In this document: positions 49,622 to 57,695 of the stretch, piece by piece | How positions within the stretch are numbered: position 1 is the stretch's first letter | How the letters are laid out: each line of letters starts with the position of its first letter | Origin: Streptomyces fungicidicus | GTDB lineage: Bacteria > Actinomycetota > Actinomycetes > Streptomycetales > Streptomycetaceae | NCBI RefSeq assembly: GCF_003665435.1 | Contig: NZ_CP023407.1 | Span: forward strand, 4,823,501 to 4,887,500 | Reading direction: 5' to 3' | Length of the DNA stretch: 64,000 bases | Translations under genes and position numbers: made by a program | Notes under the pieces: model-generated | Told to the model about the DNA's origin: nothing | Databases searched by the model: none | Seen by the model: the letters and a program-made list of their open reading frames with translations, nothing else

Positions 49622-50503
49622 TTGACTGACCAGCTGCGACTGATGGCCGTGCACGCCCACCCCGACGACGAGTCGAGCAAGGGCGCGGCCACCATGGCGA
49701 AGTACGTGTCCGAGGGGGTGGACGTGCTGGTGGTGACCTGCACGGGCGGGGAGCGCGGCTCCATCCTCAACCCGAAACTGCAGGGGGACGCGTACATCGA
49801 GGAACACATCCACGAGGTGCGCAAGAAGGAGATGGACGAGGCCCGGGAGATCCTCGGGGTGAAGCAGGAGTGGCTCGGGTTCGTCGACTCCGGGCTGCCC
49901 GAGGGCGACCCGCTGCCGCCGCTGCCGGACGGCTGCTTCGCGCTGGAGGACGTGGACAAGGCCGCCGGTGAGCTGGTGCGCAGGATCCGCGCGTTCCGCC
50001 CCCAGGTGATCACCACGTACGACGAGAACGGGGGGTACCCGCACCCCGACCACATCATGACCCACAAGATCACGATGGTGGCCTTCGAGGGCGCGGCCGA
50101 CACCGCGAAGTACCCGGAGGAGGAGTACGGCCCGGCGTACCAGCCGGTGAAGGTGTACTACAACCAGGGCTTCAACCGGCCGCGCACCGAGGCGCTGCAC
50201 CAGGCGATGCTCGACCGGGGCCTGGAGTCGCCGTACGGGGACTGGCTGAAGCGGTGGAGCGAGTTCGAGCGCAAGGAGCGCACGCTCACCACGCACGTGC
50301 CCTGCGCGGACTTCTTCGAGATCCGTGACAAGGCGCTGATCGCGCACGCCACGCAGATCGATCCCGACGGGGGCTGGTTCCGGGTGCCGATGGACCTCCA
50401 GCGGGAGGTCTGGCCGACGGAGGAGTACGAGCTCGCGAAGTCTCTCGTCGATACCTCCCTCCCCGAGGACGACCTCTTCGCGGGCATCCGGGACAATGCC
50501 TGA
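49622..50503 (+). CDS. mca: Mycothiol S-conjugate amidase
   Basis: Zinc amidase of 293 aa that cleaves mycothiol conjugates of toxins to a mercapturic acid for export and GlcN-Ins for recycling. Zinc ligands lie in HAHPDDESS (residues 11-19) and YPHPDHIMTH; TCTGGERGS and ENGGYPHPDH are characteristic of the Mca/MshB family. The length and C-terminal HATQIDPDGGWFRVP fit Mca rather than MshB. The start is TTG at 49622 behind GAGG. It is followed within 2 bp by a small membrane protein gene. Confidence 0.95.
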   Translation: MTDQLRLMAVHAHPDDESSKGAATMAKYVSEGVDVLVVTCTGGERGSILNPKLQGDAYIEEHIHEVRKKEMDEAREILGVKQEWLGFVDSGLPEGDPLPPLPDGCFALEDVDKAAGELVRRIRAFRPQVITTYDENGGYPHPDHIMTHKITMVAFEGAADTAKYPEEEYGPAYQPVKVYYNQGFNRPRTEALHQAMLDRGLESPYGDWLKRWSEFERKERTLTTHVPCADFFEIRDKALIAHATQIDPDGGWFRVPMDLQREVWPTEEYELAKSLVDTSLPEDDLFAGIRDNA

Positions 50504-50504
50504 T

Positions 50505-50750
50505 ATGAGCGCAAGCGCAAGTTTGGCAATGACCCACCTGGTTCCTCTGGCCAAGGAGCTCGACGAGGACAAGGTCACTCCCGGTGTCCTCGGTTTCATC
50601 GTGTTCGCGGTGATGGCTCTGGCGGTGTGGGGGCTGATGAAGTCGATGAACCGGCACATGGGGCGGGTGGACTTCCCGGAGTCCGAGGACCCCGGGGGCC
50701 GTGGCGGGCGTGAGGGTGCCGAGGTGGCGGGCGCCGAGAAGCGGGGCTGA
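50505..50750 (+). CDS. Small single-pass membrane protein downstream of mca
   Basis: An 81-aa protein: short N-terminal part (LVPLAKELDEDKVTPGVLG), one helix (FIVFAVMALAVWGLMKSM) and a charged tail (NRHMGRVDFPESEDPGGRGG). It starts 2 bp after the mca stop (another ATG at 50496 overlaps mca), so it is translated with mca. Small proteins of this type follow mca in streptomycetes; function unknown. An 11-bp hairpin follows. Confidence 0.8.
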   Translation: MSASASLAMTHLVPLAKELDEDKVTPGVLGFIVFAVMALAVWGLMKSMNRHMGRVDFPESEDPGGRGGREGAEVAGAEKRG

Positions 50751-50763
50751 GGGCTGAGGCGGG

Positions 50764-50790
50764 CGGCCCTCCGGGGGGTCCGGAGGGCCG
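50764..50790. terminator. 11-bp hairpin after the mca operon
   Basis: Arms 50764-50774 and 50780-50790 pair perfectly around GGGGT, 14 bp after the stop codon. Confidence 0.75.
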
Positions 50791-50834
50791 TGCGGTGCGT
50801 CGGCGCGACGTGTCGGTGTGGGCCGGGGGAGGTT

Positions 50835-50939
50835 GCGCAGCCCGGCGCTTCCGGGGTGCCGTCGCGCCCACCCTCCCCCACTCTCGGCTTCGCTCGAGCG
50901 GGAGGTACCCCCATCGCCCTGCGGCACGACTGCCCGCGG
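50835..50939 (-). repeat. Dispersed intergenic repeat, module B, copy 4 (inverted, interrupted)
   Basis: The reverse complement matches module B from CCGCGGGCAGTCG through GCGCCGGGCTGCGC, but an extra block at 50874-50914 splits it. Module A is not present here. It lies in the 204-bp gap between the convergent mca operon and the STAND-TPR gene. Confidence 0.82.
50874..50914. repeat. Small dispersed Streptomyces repeat nested in module B
   Basis: About 41 bp containing CTCTCGGCTTCGCTCGAGCG then GGAGGTACCCCCA replaces four bases found at this point in module B copy 3. From memory, this GGCTTCGCTCGAGC element is scattered widely in streptomycete intergenic DNA. Its presence inside another repeat shows it was inserted later. 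Confidence 0.7.
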
Positions 50940-50954
50940 AGGGCGGGGGTGGGG

Positions 50955-53900
50955 TCAGGTGGGTTCGGTTATGGGGACGCCCATTACCTCTCGGGCGTGG
51001 CGGGTGGGGGTCATGCCCAGGTGCCAGGCCTGCCAGCCTGATTCCAGGGTGACGCCGCGCTCCAGGAGGAGCTGGTACGCCTCGACGCAGTCGGCCAGCT
51101 TGCCGTCCCGGGTGGCGTGCCCGGCGCGGCCCAGCTGGGAGAGCTCCTCCTGCGCCACCGCCGTACCGACCTCCGTGCCGCCCGGTGCCGCGTACGGCAG
51201 CAGCGTGCAGCGCAGGAAGCGCGCCCAGTCCTCGCCGCGCCGGTCGCCGTAGGACGCGAACAGCGTCACTGCCTCGTCGCACAGCGCCAGCGCCTGCTGG
51301 GTGCGCGCGTTGCCCGCGTCGACGACCGCCAGCTCCAGACACGTCCACGCCTCGCCGTGCGCCACCCCGATCCGCTGGAAGTCGGCGCGGGCGTCGACCA
51401 GGAGCTGGCGGGCGAACCCGGAGTTCCGCAGCGACCCCGTCCGGGCCGCCCGCTGGTCGCGGGTCACCCGGGCCGAGTGGTGCCGGGCGCAGGCCAGCCC
51501 GTAGACGTCCCGCATCCGGGAGAACATCGTGCGGGCCCGTTCCAGCTCGCGCACGGCCCGGTCCAGGTCCCCGGTCTCCTCCAGCGCCTGCCCGAGGTAG
51601 TACAGGGTCCACGCCTCGCCCCGCGCGTCCTCGTTGTCGCGGTGCCGGGCGGCGGCCCGCCGCAGGTCCTCCACGGCGGGGCCGGCGTCCCCATCCACCA
51701 GCCGGGCCCGCGCCAGCTCGGTCAGCGCCCACGCCTCGCCGCGGGCGTCGCGGGTGCGGCCGTACAGTTCCAGGGCGGTGCGCAGCTCGCTCTCGGCGCG
51801 CGGGACGTCGCCCCTGCGCAGGTTGAGCTGGCCGAGCTGGAAGTGCGCCCACGCCTGCCCGTGCACGGACTCGCCCGCGCGGTGCAGCACCAGTGACTCG
51901 GTCAGCAGGTCCAGTGCCTCGGACAGCCGGGCCCGGTCCCGTTCGACGGCCGCCAGCGCGTGCATGGTCCAGGCGCGGTCCGTGGCCAGCTCGGGAGCCG
52001 CCTGCAGATCCAGCGACTCCCGGAGCTTCGCCGACGCCTCCGTCAGGTTGCCCTGGTGGTGCAGGGTGATGCCGAGCGAGGTCAGCGCCCGCGCCGCGCC
52101 CGCGTGGTGCTGCGCCTCCCGGTACAGGTCCACCACCGACGTCAGCGTGGTCCGCGCCTTGTCCAGCTCGCCGAGCTGACGTGCCGCGATACCGGTGCGC
52201 CACTGCACCGAGCGGACCAGCAGCCCCTCGTCCACGGCCTGCGCCAGCTCGTTGATCTCCCCGAGCCGGTAGAGGTCGCCGCGCAGCAGGCAGTAGTCGC
52301 ACAGCGCGCCGAGCAGGTTCAGCACCGCACGCCGGTCGACGCCCTCCGCGTGCCGCAGCGCCGCCGTGATGAAGCTGGACTCGTCGTCCAGCCAGCGCAG
52401 TGCCTCGTCCAGCGAGGTGAAGCCGTACGGGCTGAAGCGGTCCGAGCGGGTCGACATGTTGCCGTCGACCAGCCGCAGCACCGAGTCGGCCAGCTCGGCG
52501 TAGTTGACGATCAGCCGCTCCTGCGCCGCCGTGCGCTCGGCCGGGTCCTCCTCGTCGAGGAGCCGGGCCAGCGCGAAGGCGCGGACCAGGTCGTGCAGCC
52601 GGTAGCGGCTGTGCCGTACGCGGTCGATCAGCCCGGCGCGGTTCAGCGCGGTCAGGTGCCGGGTCGCCTCGGCCTCGTCGGTGGCGAGCAGCGCGGCCGC
52701 CGCGGCCGCGCCCAGCGAGGCCCGGCCGGCCAGGGCCAGCCGGCGCAGCAGCCGCCGTACGGTCTCCGGCTGGTCGGTGTAGCGCAGCCACAGGGCGCGC
52801 TCCACGGGCTCGACCGGCCCGTAGGCGCCCAGGTCGGCGGCGAGGACGAGCGGGGAGCGCGGGCCGAGGGCGGCCCCGGCGATCCGCAGCGCCAGCGGCA
52901 GCCCGCCGCACAGCTCCCGCACCCGCTCGGCGGAGTCGGCGTCGTAGGGGCCCGAGGAGTCCTGTGCGGCGGCGGAGAGGAGTTCCTCCGCGCCGGCCGG
53001 GTCCAGCGGCTCCACGGGCAGCTGGTACACCCGGGCCGGCAGGTCGTCGGGCAGGCCCAGGGGCGCGCGGGAGGTGACCAGGACCAGGCTGTCGGACCGC
53101 TCCGGGATCAGCGTGCGGACCTGCTGCGGGTCGGAGGCGTCGTCCAGGACGACGGTGACCGGCATCCCGGTCAGATGCTGGTGGTACAGCTCGCTCAGCC
53201 GCCTGACCTGCTGGTCGGGGGAGGAGCGCTCACGGAACAGCAGCTGTTCGCGGGGCGCGCCGAGCCGGTTCAGCAGGTGCAGCAGCGCGTCGCGGGTGGA
53301 CAGCGGGGGCTCGCCGGGGCTGTCGCCGCGCAGATCGACGACGCAGGCGCCGCGGAAGTGGTCCTTCAGGTCGTGGGTGGCGTGCAGTGCCAGGGTCGTG
53401 CGGCCGCTGCCGGACGCCCCGTGCAGCACGACCACCGTCGGCTGGGTCTCGGTGCTCGCCCGGGCCGACTGCACCCACTGCCGGATCCGCGCCATCTCCT
53501 GCCGCCGCCCCGCGAACGGGCCCAGCGGTTCGGGCAGTTGCCCGAAGGACTGCTCCAGCACACTGCGCCCGCGGGCCGCCGCGCTCTTGTCGGCGCCGCG
53601 CAGCCGGGGCCCCGCCTTCTTCGGACCGGTGGACGCGGTCAGCACCCGCTGCTGGTCCAGGAACGGGCGGATCCCGCGCACCTCCAGGGCCGTGAGCCAC
53701 TGCAGCCGCAGCTGTTCCGGCCCGCCCGGCTGGCTCACCGCGCCCGCCCGGTGATGGGCGGCCGGGACATGCGCGCCTGCCACCTTCACCACGGTCGCCG
53801 CCGCCCCGACGACGCCGACGGTCACCCCCGCGCCGAGGGCCGTGCCGGTGCCCGTGCCGAGCGCCACGTCGGCGACGACGGCGGCCACCCCGGCCACCCC

Positions 53901-54155
53901 GGCGACGAGCAGCGGCGTACCGGCACCCTCGCGGGCGTAACGCTGCCGGAAGGTGAGCTGCCCGGCCTCCGCCTCGTCGAGGGCGCGGGTGTACGCCTCG
54001 TACTCCTCGGCGGACGTCGAGGCCATCGCGTCGAGCGCCCCGCGCGCCCGTGCCAGCAGCACCTTGCCGTCCGTGCGCCCGCCCGACCGGCGCACCTCCT
54101 CCTCCACGGCCCGCGCCAACAGCCGCTCGGCGTCCGACCGATGACTGTCCCGCAT
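50955..54155 (-). CDS. STAND (NB-ARC-like) ATPase with C-terminal TPR array
   Basis: Signal-transducing ATPase of 1066 aa. Residues 1-75 are charged and helical. A glycine/alanine-rich hydrophobic hairpin at about 81-125 may insert in the membrane. The NTPase module starts near 210: Walker A GASGSGRTT (246-254), Walker B VTVVLDDAS, and ELCGGLPLALRIAG, the GLPL motif of NB-ARC proteins. The second half is a long TPR array (repeated ALxxLGxxLxxxGxLxxA units). The ATG at 54155 has GGAGG nine bases upstream. Fourth gene of the caspase operon, 95 bp after the previous one. Likely a sensor or scaffold that oligomerises on activation. Confidence 0.88.
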   Translation of the reverse strand: MRDSHRSDAERLLARAVEEEVRRSGGRTDGKVLLARARGALDAMASTSAEEYEAYTRALDEAEAGQLTFRQRYAREGAGTPLLVAGVAGVAAVVADVALGTGTGTALGAGVTVGVVGAAATVVKVAGAHVPAAHHRAGAVSQPGGPEQLRLQWLTALEVRGIRPFLDQQRVLTASTGPKKAGPRLRGADKSAAARGRSVLEQSFGQLPEPLGPFAGRRQEMARIRQWVQSARASTETQPTVVVLHGASGSGRTTLALHATHDLKDHFRGACVVDLRGDSPGEPPLSTRDALLHLLNRLGAPREQLLFRERSSPDQQVRRLSELYHQHLTGMPVTVVLDDASDPQQVRTLIPERSDSLVLVTSRAPLGLPDDLPARVYQLPVEPLDPAGAEELLSAAAQDSSGPYDADSAERVRELCGGLPLALRIAGAALGPRSPLVLAADLGAYGPVEPVERALWLRYTDQPETVRRLLRRLALAGRASLGAAAAAALLATDEAEATRHLTALNRAGLIDRVRHSRYRLHDLVRAFALARLLDEEDPAERTAAQERLIVNYAELADSVLRLVDGNMSTRSDRFSPYGFTSLDEALRWLDDESSFITAALRHAEGVDRRAVLNLLGALCDYCLLRGDLYRLGEINELAQAVDEGLLVRSVQWRTGIAARQLGELDKARTTLTSVVDLYREAQHHAGAARALTSLGITLHHQGNLTEASAKLRESLDLQAAPELATDRAWTMHALAAVERDRARLSEALDLLTESLVLHRAGESVHGQAWAHFQLGQLNLRRGDVPRAESELRTALELYGRTRDARGEAWALTELARARLVDGDAGPAVEDLRRAAARHRDNEDARGEAWTLYYLGQALEETGDLDRAVRELERARTMFSRMRDVYGLACARHHSARVTRDQRAARTGSLRNSGFARQLLVDARADFQRIGVAHGEAWTCLELAVVDAGNARTQQALALCDEAVTLFASYGDRRGEDWARFLRCTLLPYAAPGGTEVGTAVAQEELSQLGRAGHATRDGKLADCVEAYQLLLERGVTLESGWQAWHLGMTPTRHAREVMGVPITEPT

Positions 54156-54250
54156 GACATGTCCCCCTCCGGCGGCAACTCCCATGCCCACGAGTGTCCT
54201 TCGTGCGGGCCGTCAGCGCGAGGGGGCGACGATCAACGGGCGTGCCGGCG

Positions 54251-56230
54251 CTACCGCTTCACCCGGCTGCGGACCGCGAGGACGGCGAGTCCGAGCAGCG
54301 CCGGCTCGGCGACGCGGGAGGCCATCTCGACGTAGGTGCCCGCCGTGGTGAGCTCCTGCCCGGAGGACCGGAAGACCACGGAGTTGATGACGACCCGCAG
54401 CGACTTCTCGAACCGCTCGGACGACAGCCGACTGCCGTACGAGCCCTGCGGGTTGACCGGGTCGGGCTTGTCCGTGGTCATGGTGACGCGGCTGCCGGTG
54501 ACCGTCCCGGTGCTCACCGGCTCGGGGTCGTCCTGGGGCAGGCCCCACAGCATCATCGCCAGCACGGTGGCGACGACGGCCAGGAGCAGCCAGCCGAGCG
54601 CCCGCGTCGCCCGCAGGCCGTATCCGGACGCCGCCCAGTACAGGGCGAGGAGGGCCCGTTCGCCCGGCGGCGTGTCGGGGTCGAGGCGGCGCATCTCCAT
54701 CTCGCCGTAGTAGAAGTCGGCCGCTCCCGGCTCGTCCTTGCCGTCCTCCAGGGCTTTGCGCAGTTGCCGGTACACCGGCGCCAGCGCCGCCGGTCCCCAT
54801 ACGTCCGTGTTACCAGGCGCCCTCGTCCATCCGTCCGCGCCCTGCCGTTCCGCGCGCCAGTGGTGTTCCTCGGCCAGGGTCCTGCGGCGGGTCCAGCGGA
54901 CCGGCCGCCGGCCGATCCGGCGCAGCCCGGGGGGCGGCGACGCGAGCGGGCAGCGTCCGTCCAGTCTCAGCTGGTCGAGGTGGACCGTCTCCACGAACTG
55001 GCAGCCGGTCAGGTCCACGTCGGTCAGGACCAGGTGGGCGGCGTCCGCGCCCCGCAGGGAGGCGACGCGCACAGGGGCGTCGGAGAGCTCCGGCACCTCC
55101 AGCTCCCGCCCGTCCGCGACGAACGGGTGGGACCGGCCGGCGATGCTCACCGGGAACTGCAGCACGGCGTCGCTGACGTCGACCTCGGCATGGCGGAGCC
55201 GGAGCGCCGCCGTGGAGCTCCAGCGAGTCCTCCGGCAGTGCAGGGTCCCGACCGCCGCCTCGATCGTCACCGCGGACTGGAACTCCGCGTCGGACAGGTC
55301 CAGCAGCCGGGGGAACACCAGCGGGCCCAGCACCGTCGTGCGCTGGAAGGTCGCCTTCCGGAAGGTGACGTCGCCGCCGATCTCGTTGCCGCCGAACTCG
55401 ACGTCGCCGCCGATCGTCGCCCCGGGGAAGGCGGCGCCCTCGACGAAGCGCGTGCCGTTGAACGAGACGTCCTCGCTTAGCGTCGCCGAGTCGAAGCGGG
55501 CGTCGTGGTGGAACTCCGCCCCGTCGAACCACGCCTTGCCCGCGATCCTCGCCCCGTCGAAGCGCACGTCGCTCCGGAACAGGGCCCCGTCGAACCATGC
55601 CGTGCCGTTGATCTCCGTCTCCATGAAGACGGCCGGCTCGATGAACTCGATGCCGCTGAAGGTCGCGTCACCCCCCACGACCAGTCCCCGGAACACGGCG
55701 CTCTTGGTGATCGTCCCGGTCTCGAGCCGGAGTTCGCCGTCGATCCGGGTCTTGTTGAAACAGACGCCGCCGCCGCACTCCACGCCGTCGAGCCAGACGT
55801 TCCGGGCGACGGTCGCCCCCACGAAGCCGAGGTCCGCCTCGAACCTGGCGCCGGTGAAGTAGGCGCCGCCGCCGAACGCCGCCCCGTCGAAGGAGACGTC
55901 ACCCGTGAAGTCCACCCGGGCGAACTGCGCGTCACCGCTGAACTCCGCCTCCTCGAAGTCGGCGGGGCCCAGGCGGTGTCGTCCCGTCGCCGGATCGGTG
56001 AGCGCGGCGAGCAGTTCGGTCAGCAGGTCCCGGGTGAACGGCGTGCCCCGGAGGTCGAGTCCGGCGCCGGGCTCCAGCGCGGCCAGGTGACCGGCGCGCC
56101 GGTCCACGCCGATGTGGGCGAGGCAGGCGGCGTACGGTTCGACCGGCCGGCCGCGGCAGCGCCGGCCGTCGGCCTCGTGCGCGCACTGCGGCCAGTCGGG
56201 CGCTTCGGACGAGGGCGAAGTGATGGTCAT
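54251..56230 (-). CDS. Pentapeptide-repeat protein with C-terminal membrane domain
   Basis: A 659-aa protein. Residues 14-42 hold a Cys/His cluster (CAHEADGRRC and AACLAHIG) that could bind zinc. From about 90 to 400 come roughly 45 pentapeptide units of the A(D/N)LXX type, seen as ADFEEAEFSGDAQFARVDFT and so on, forming a right-handed beta helix. The C-terminal third has two hydrophobic segments (LGWLLLAVVATVLAMMLWG and LLGLAVLAV) around a segment (FEKSLRVVINSVVFRSSG) resembling pentapeptide-linked ion-channel-like domains. AGGAGG directly abuts the ATG, an unusual spacing. Third gene of the operon; an effector that disturbs the membrane is one inference. Confidence 0.85.
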   Translation of the reverse strand: MTITSPSSEAPDWPQCAHEADGRRCRGRPVEPYAACLAHIGVDRRAGHLAALEPGAGLDLRGTPFTRDLLTELLAALTDPATGRHRLGPADFEEAEFSGDAQFARVDFTGDVSFDGAAFGGGAYFTGARFEADLGFVGATVARNVWLDGVECGGGVCFNKTRIDGELRLETGTITKSAVFRGLVVGGDATFSGIEFIEPAVFMETEINGTAWFDGALFRSDVRFDGARIAGKAWFDGAEFHHDARFDSATLSEDVSFNGTRFVEGAAFPGATIGGDVEFGGNEIGGDVTFRKATFQRTTVLGPLVFPRLLDLSDAEFQSAVTIEAAVGTLHCRRTRWSSTAALRLRHAEVDVSDAVLQFPVSIAGRSHPFVADGRELEVPELSDAPVRVASLRGADAAHLVLTDVDLTGCQFVETVHLDQLRLDGRCPLASPPPGLRRIGRRPVRWTRRRTLAEEHHWRAERQGADGWTRAPGNTDVWGPAALAPVYRQLRKALEDGKDEPGAADFYYGEMEMRRLDPDTPPGERALLALYWAASGYGLRATRALGWLLLAVVATVLAMMLWGLPQDDPEPVSTGTVTGSRVTMTTDKPDPVNPQGSYGSRLSSERFEKSLRVVINSVVFRSSGQELTTAGTYVEMASRVAEPALLGLAVLAVRSRVKR

Positions 56231-56267
56231 CCTCCTGTGGCCGTCGGGGTGACGCCGGGGACGGGAC

Positions 56268-57650
56268 TCATGCGCTGTAGAGGGTGATGACCCTCCGGTC
56301 GGCGCCGTTCGGCCCCTCGACCCTCGCCTCCACCAGCCATCTCCCCGGCCCTCCTCTCAGCTCCGCCCGGAACCGGCCCGTCGGGTCGGGGGCGAAGACC
56401 ACCTCGTCCCCGGCCCGGCTTCCGATGCGCCGCATGACGGCCCGCAGTCTGCGGTCCGCCAGGTTGACGCCCAGGACGGAGGCCTCGAACGGCCGGCCGG
56501 CGACGGCCTCCGAGGGGGCGTGCAGGGTGATCCCCTCGTCCCCGGCGAGCATGGCGCTCGCCGGGAGGCCCCTCCTGATGGCGGAGAGCCTCGCCCCGAC
56601 GGCCGCGGCGCCCGCCAAGTCGGCGTGCCGGACCTCCGTCCACAGCACGTCGTCCCGGTCCTCCAGGGCCCACTCCGCGACGGCGGACTCCCGCGGGACC
56701 GTCCCGTCGCCGGGCCCGAGCACGTCGCTCTCCGCCGCGAGGCGCAGCCCGTCGGACGAGAGCCCGAGGGAGTGGACCGTCGGGTGGGCGGTGCCCGCCA
56801 CGCAGTGCACGCCGTACGGGAGCCGGCCGCCGGCGTCGGTGCGCCGGTGCGCCTCGCGCGCGCCGAGGAACTCCCTGTGGAACGCGAAGGCGTCCTCGAC
56901 GAGTGCGCCGGGCAGGCCGGGGACGGGGTACCGGCGGTCGGTGAGGGTCCGCCGGCGGCTCTTCCCCGAGACCCGGACGGCGTCGTAGTACGGCAGCATC
57001 TGCGCCACCGACGGCAGGCCGAGGGCGAAGTCGCGCAGCACCTCGTTGAGCGGGCCCGCGCCGTCCGCGACGGCGTGGCCGGTCAGCAGCCGGACGGCCC
57101 GGGCGAAGCCCTGGTGGGGCGTGCCCAGGGTGACCAGGGCCCTGGCCGACTCCCGGCCGCCCAGGCACTCCAGGTAGTACCGGCCGGCCAGGCCGCCCGT
57201 CGAGTGGCAGACGAGGACGACCCTCGGGTCGTCCGGGCGGTCCGGGTAGTGCGCGCCGACCCGCTCGCCCCACCGGGCGAGCTCCCGCTCCACCCGGGTC
57301 CTCAGCCGTTCGGCGATCAGCCGGTGGGACAGGCGCCAGTCGTACGCGAAGGGGACGAACTGGTCCTCGGCCGGATCACCGAGCGCCGCCCGGATGTCGG
57401 GATGGCCCATGGAGGAGAGCAGCCCCGGCATCGCGTCCGGGGCCGTGCTCAGCGCGTCGGCCGCCACCCGGTGCGGCTCCCCGGGCGGCGCGTCACCGAG
57501 ACCCGGCGGAAGGGCCAGCTCCGCCAGCGCGGCGGAGGAGGGCCGGGACCGGAGCAGGGCGTCGCCGGCCTCGCCCCACAGGTCACGCCCGGCCCTGGTC
57601 AGCCGGCTGCCGAGGAATCCGGGTACGAAGACCACGAGGTCGTGCTCCAT
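56268..57650 (-). CDS. LCAT/PGAP1-like alpha/beta hydrolase (lipase or acyltransferase)
   Basis: Soluble alpha/beta hydrolase of 460 aa without a signal peptide. The oxyanion segment VVFVPGFLGSRL lies at the N-terminus and the nucleophile elbow VLVCHSTGGLAGRYYL has Ser150. The candidate acid is in GPGDGTVP and the candidate His in EVRHADLAG. FVPFAYDWRLSHR is typical of lecithin:cholesterol acyltransferase-like enzymes. About 100 C-terminal residues form a beta domain. The ATG at 57650 follows GGGAGGG; a GTG at 57671 is less likely. It lies 45 bp after the caspase gene, so an intracellular lipase unleashed on host membranes is plausible. Confidence 0.85.
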   Translation of the reverse strand: MEHDLVVFVPGFLGSRLTRAGRDLWGEAGDALLRSRPSSAALAELALPPGLGDAPPGEPHRVAADALSTAPDAMPGLLSSMGHPDIRAALGDPAEDQFVPFAYDWRLSHRLIAERLRTRVERELARWGERVGAHYPDRPDDPRVVLVCHSTGGLAGRYYLECLGGRESARALVTLGTPHQGFARAVRLLTGHAVADGAGPLNEVLRDFALGLPSVAQMLPYYDAVRVSGKSRRRTLTDRRYPVPGLPGALVEDAFAFHREFLGAREAHRRTDAGGRLPYGVHCVAGTAHPTVHSLGLSSDGLRLAAESDVLGPGDGTVPRESAVAEWALEDRDDVLWTEVRHADLAGAAAVGARLSAIRRGLPASAMLAGDEGITLHAPSEAVAGRPFEASVLGVNLADRRLRAVMRRIGSRAGDEVVFAPDPTGRFRAELRGGPGRWLVEARVEGPNGADRRVITLYSA

Positions 57651-57695
57651 CTGCGCCCTCCCGAGTCGCACTGGCCGTAGGTGTCGTACGTGTCG

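Noticed and set aside
51960..54335. Plus-strand open frame of 791 codons opposite the STAND-TPR gene
   Set aside because: The real gene on the minus strand has Walker motifs and TPRs; this frame has only compositional bias.
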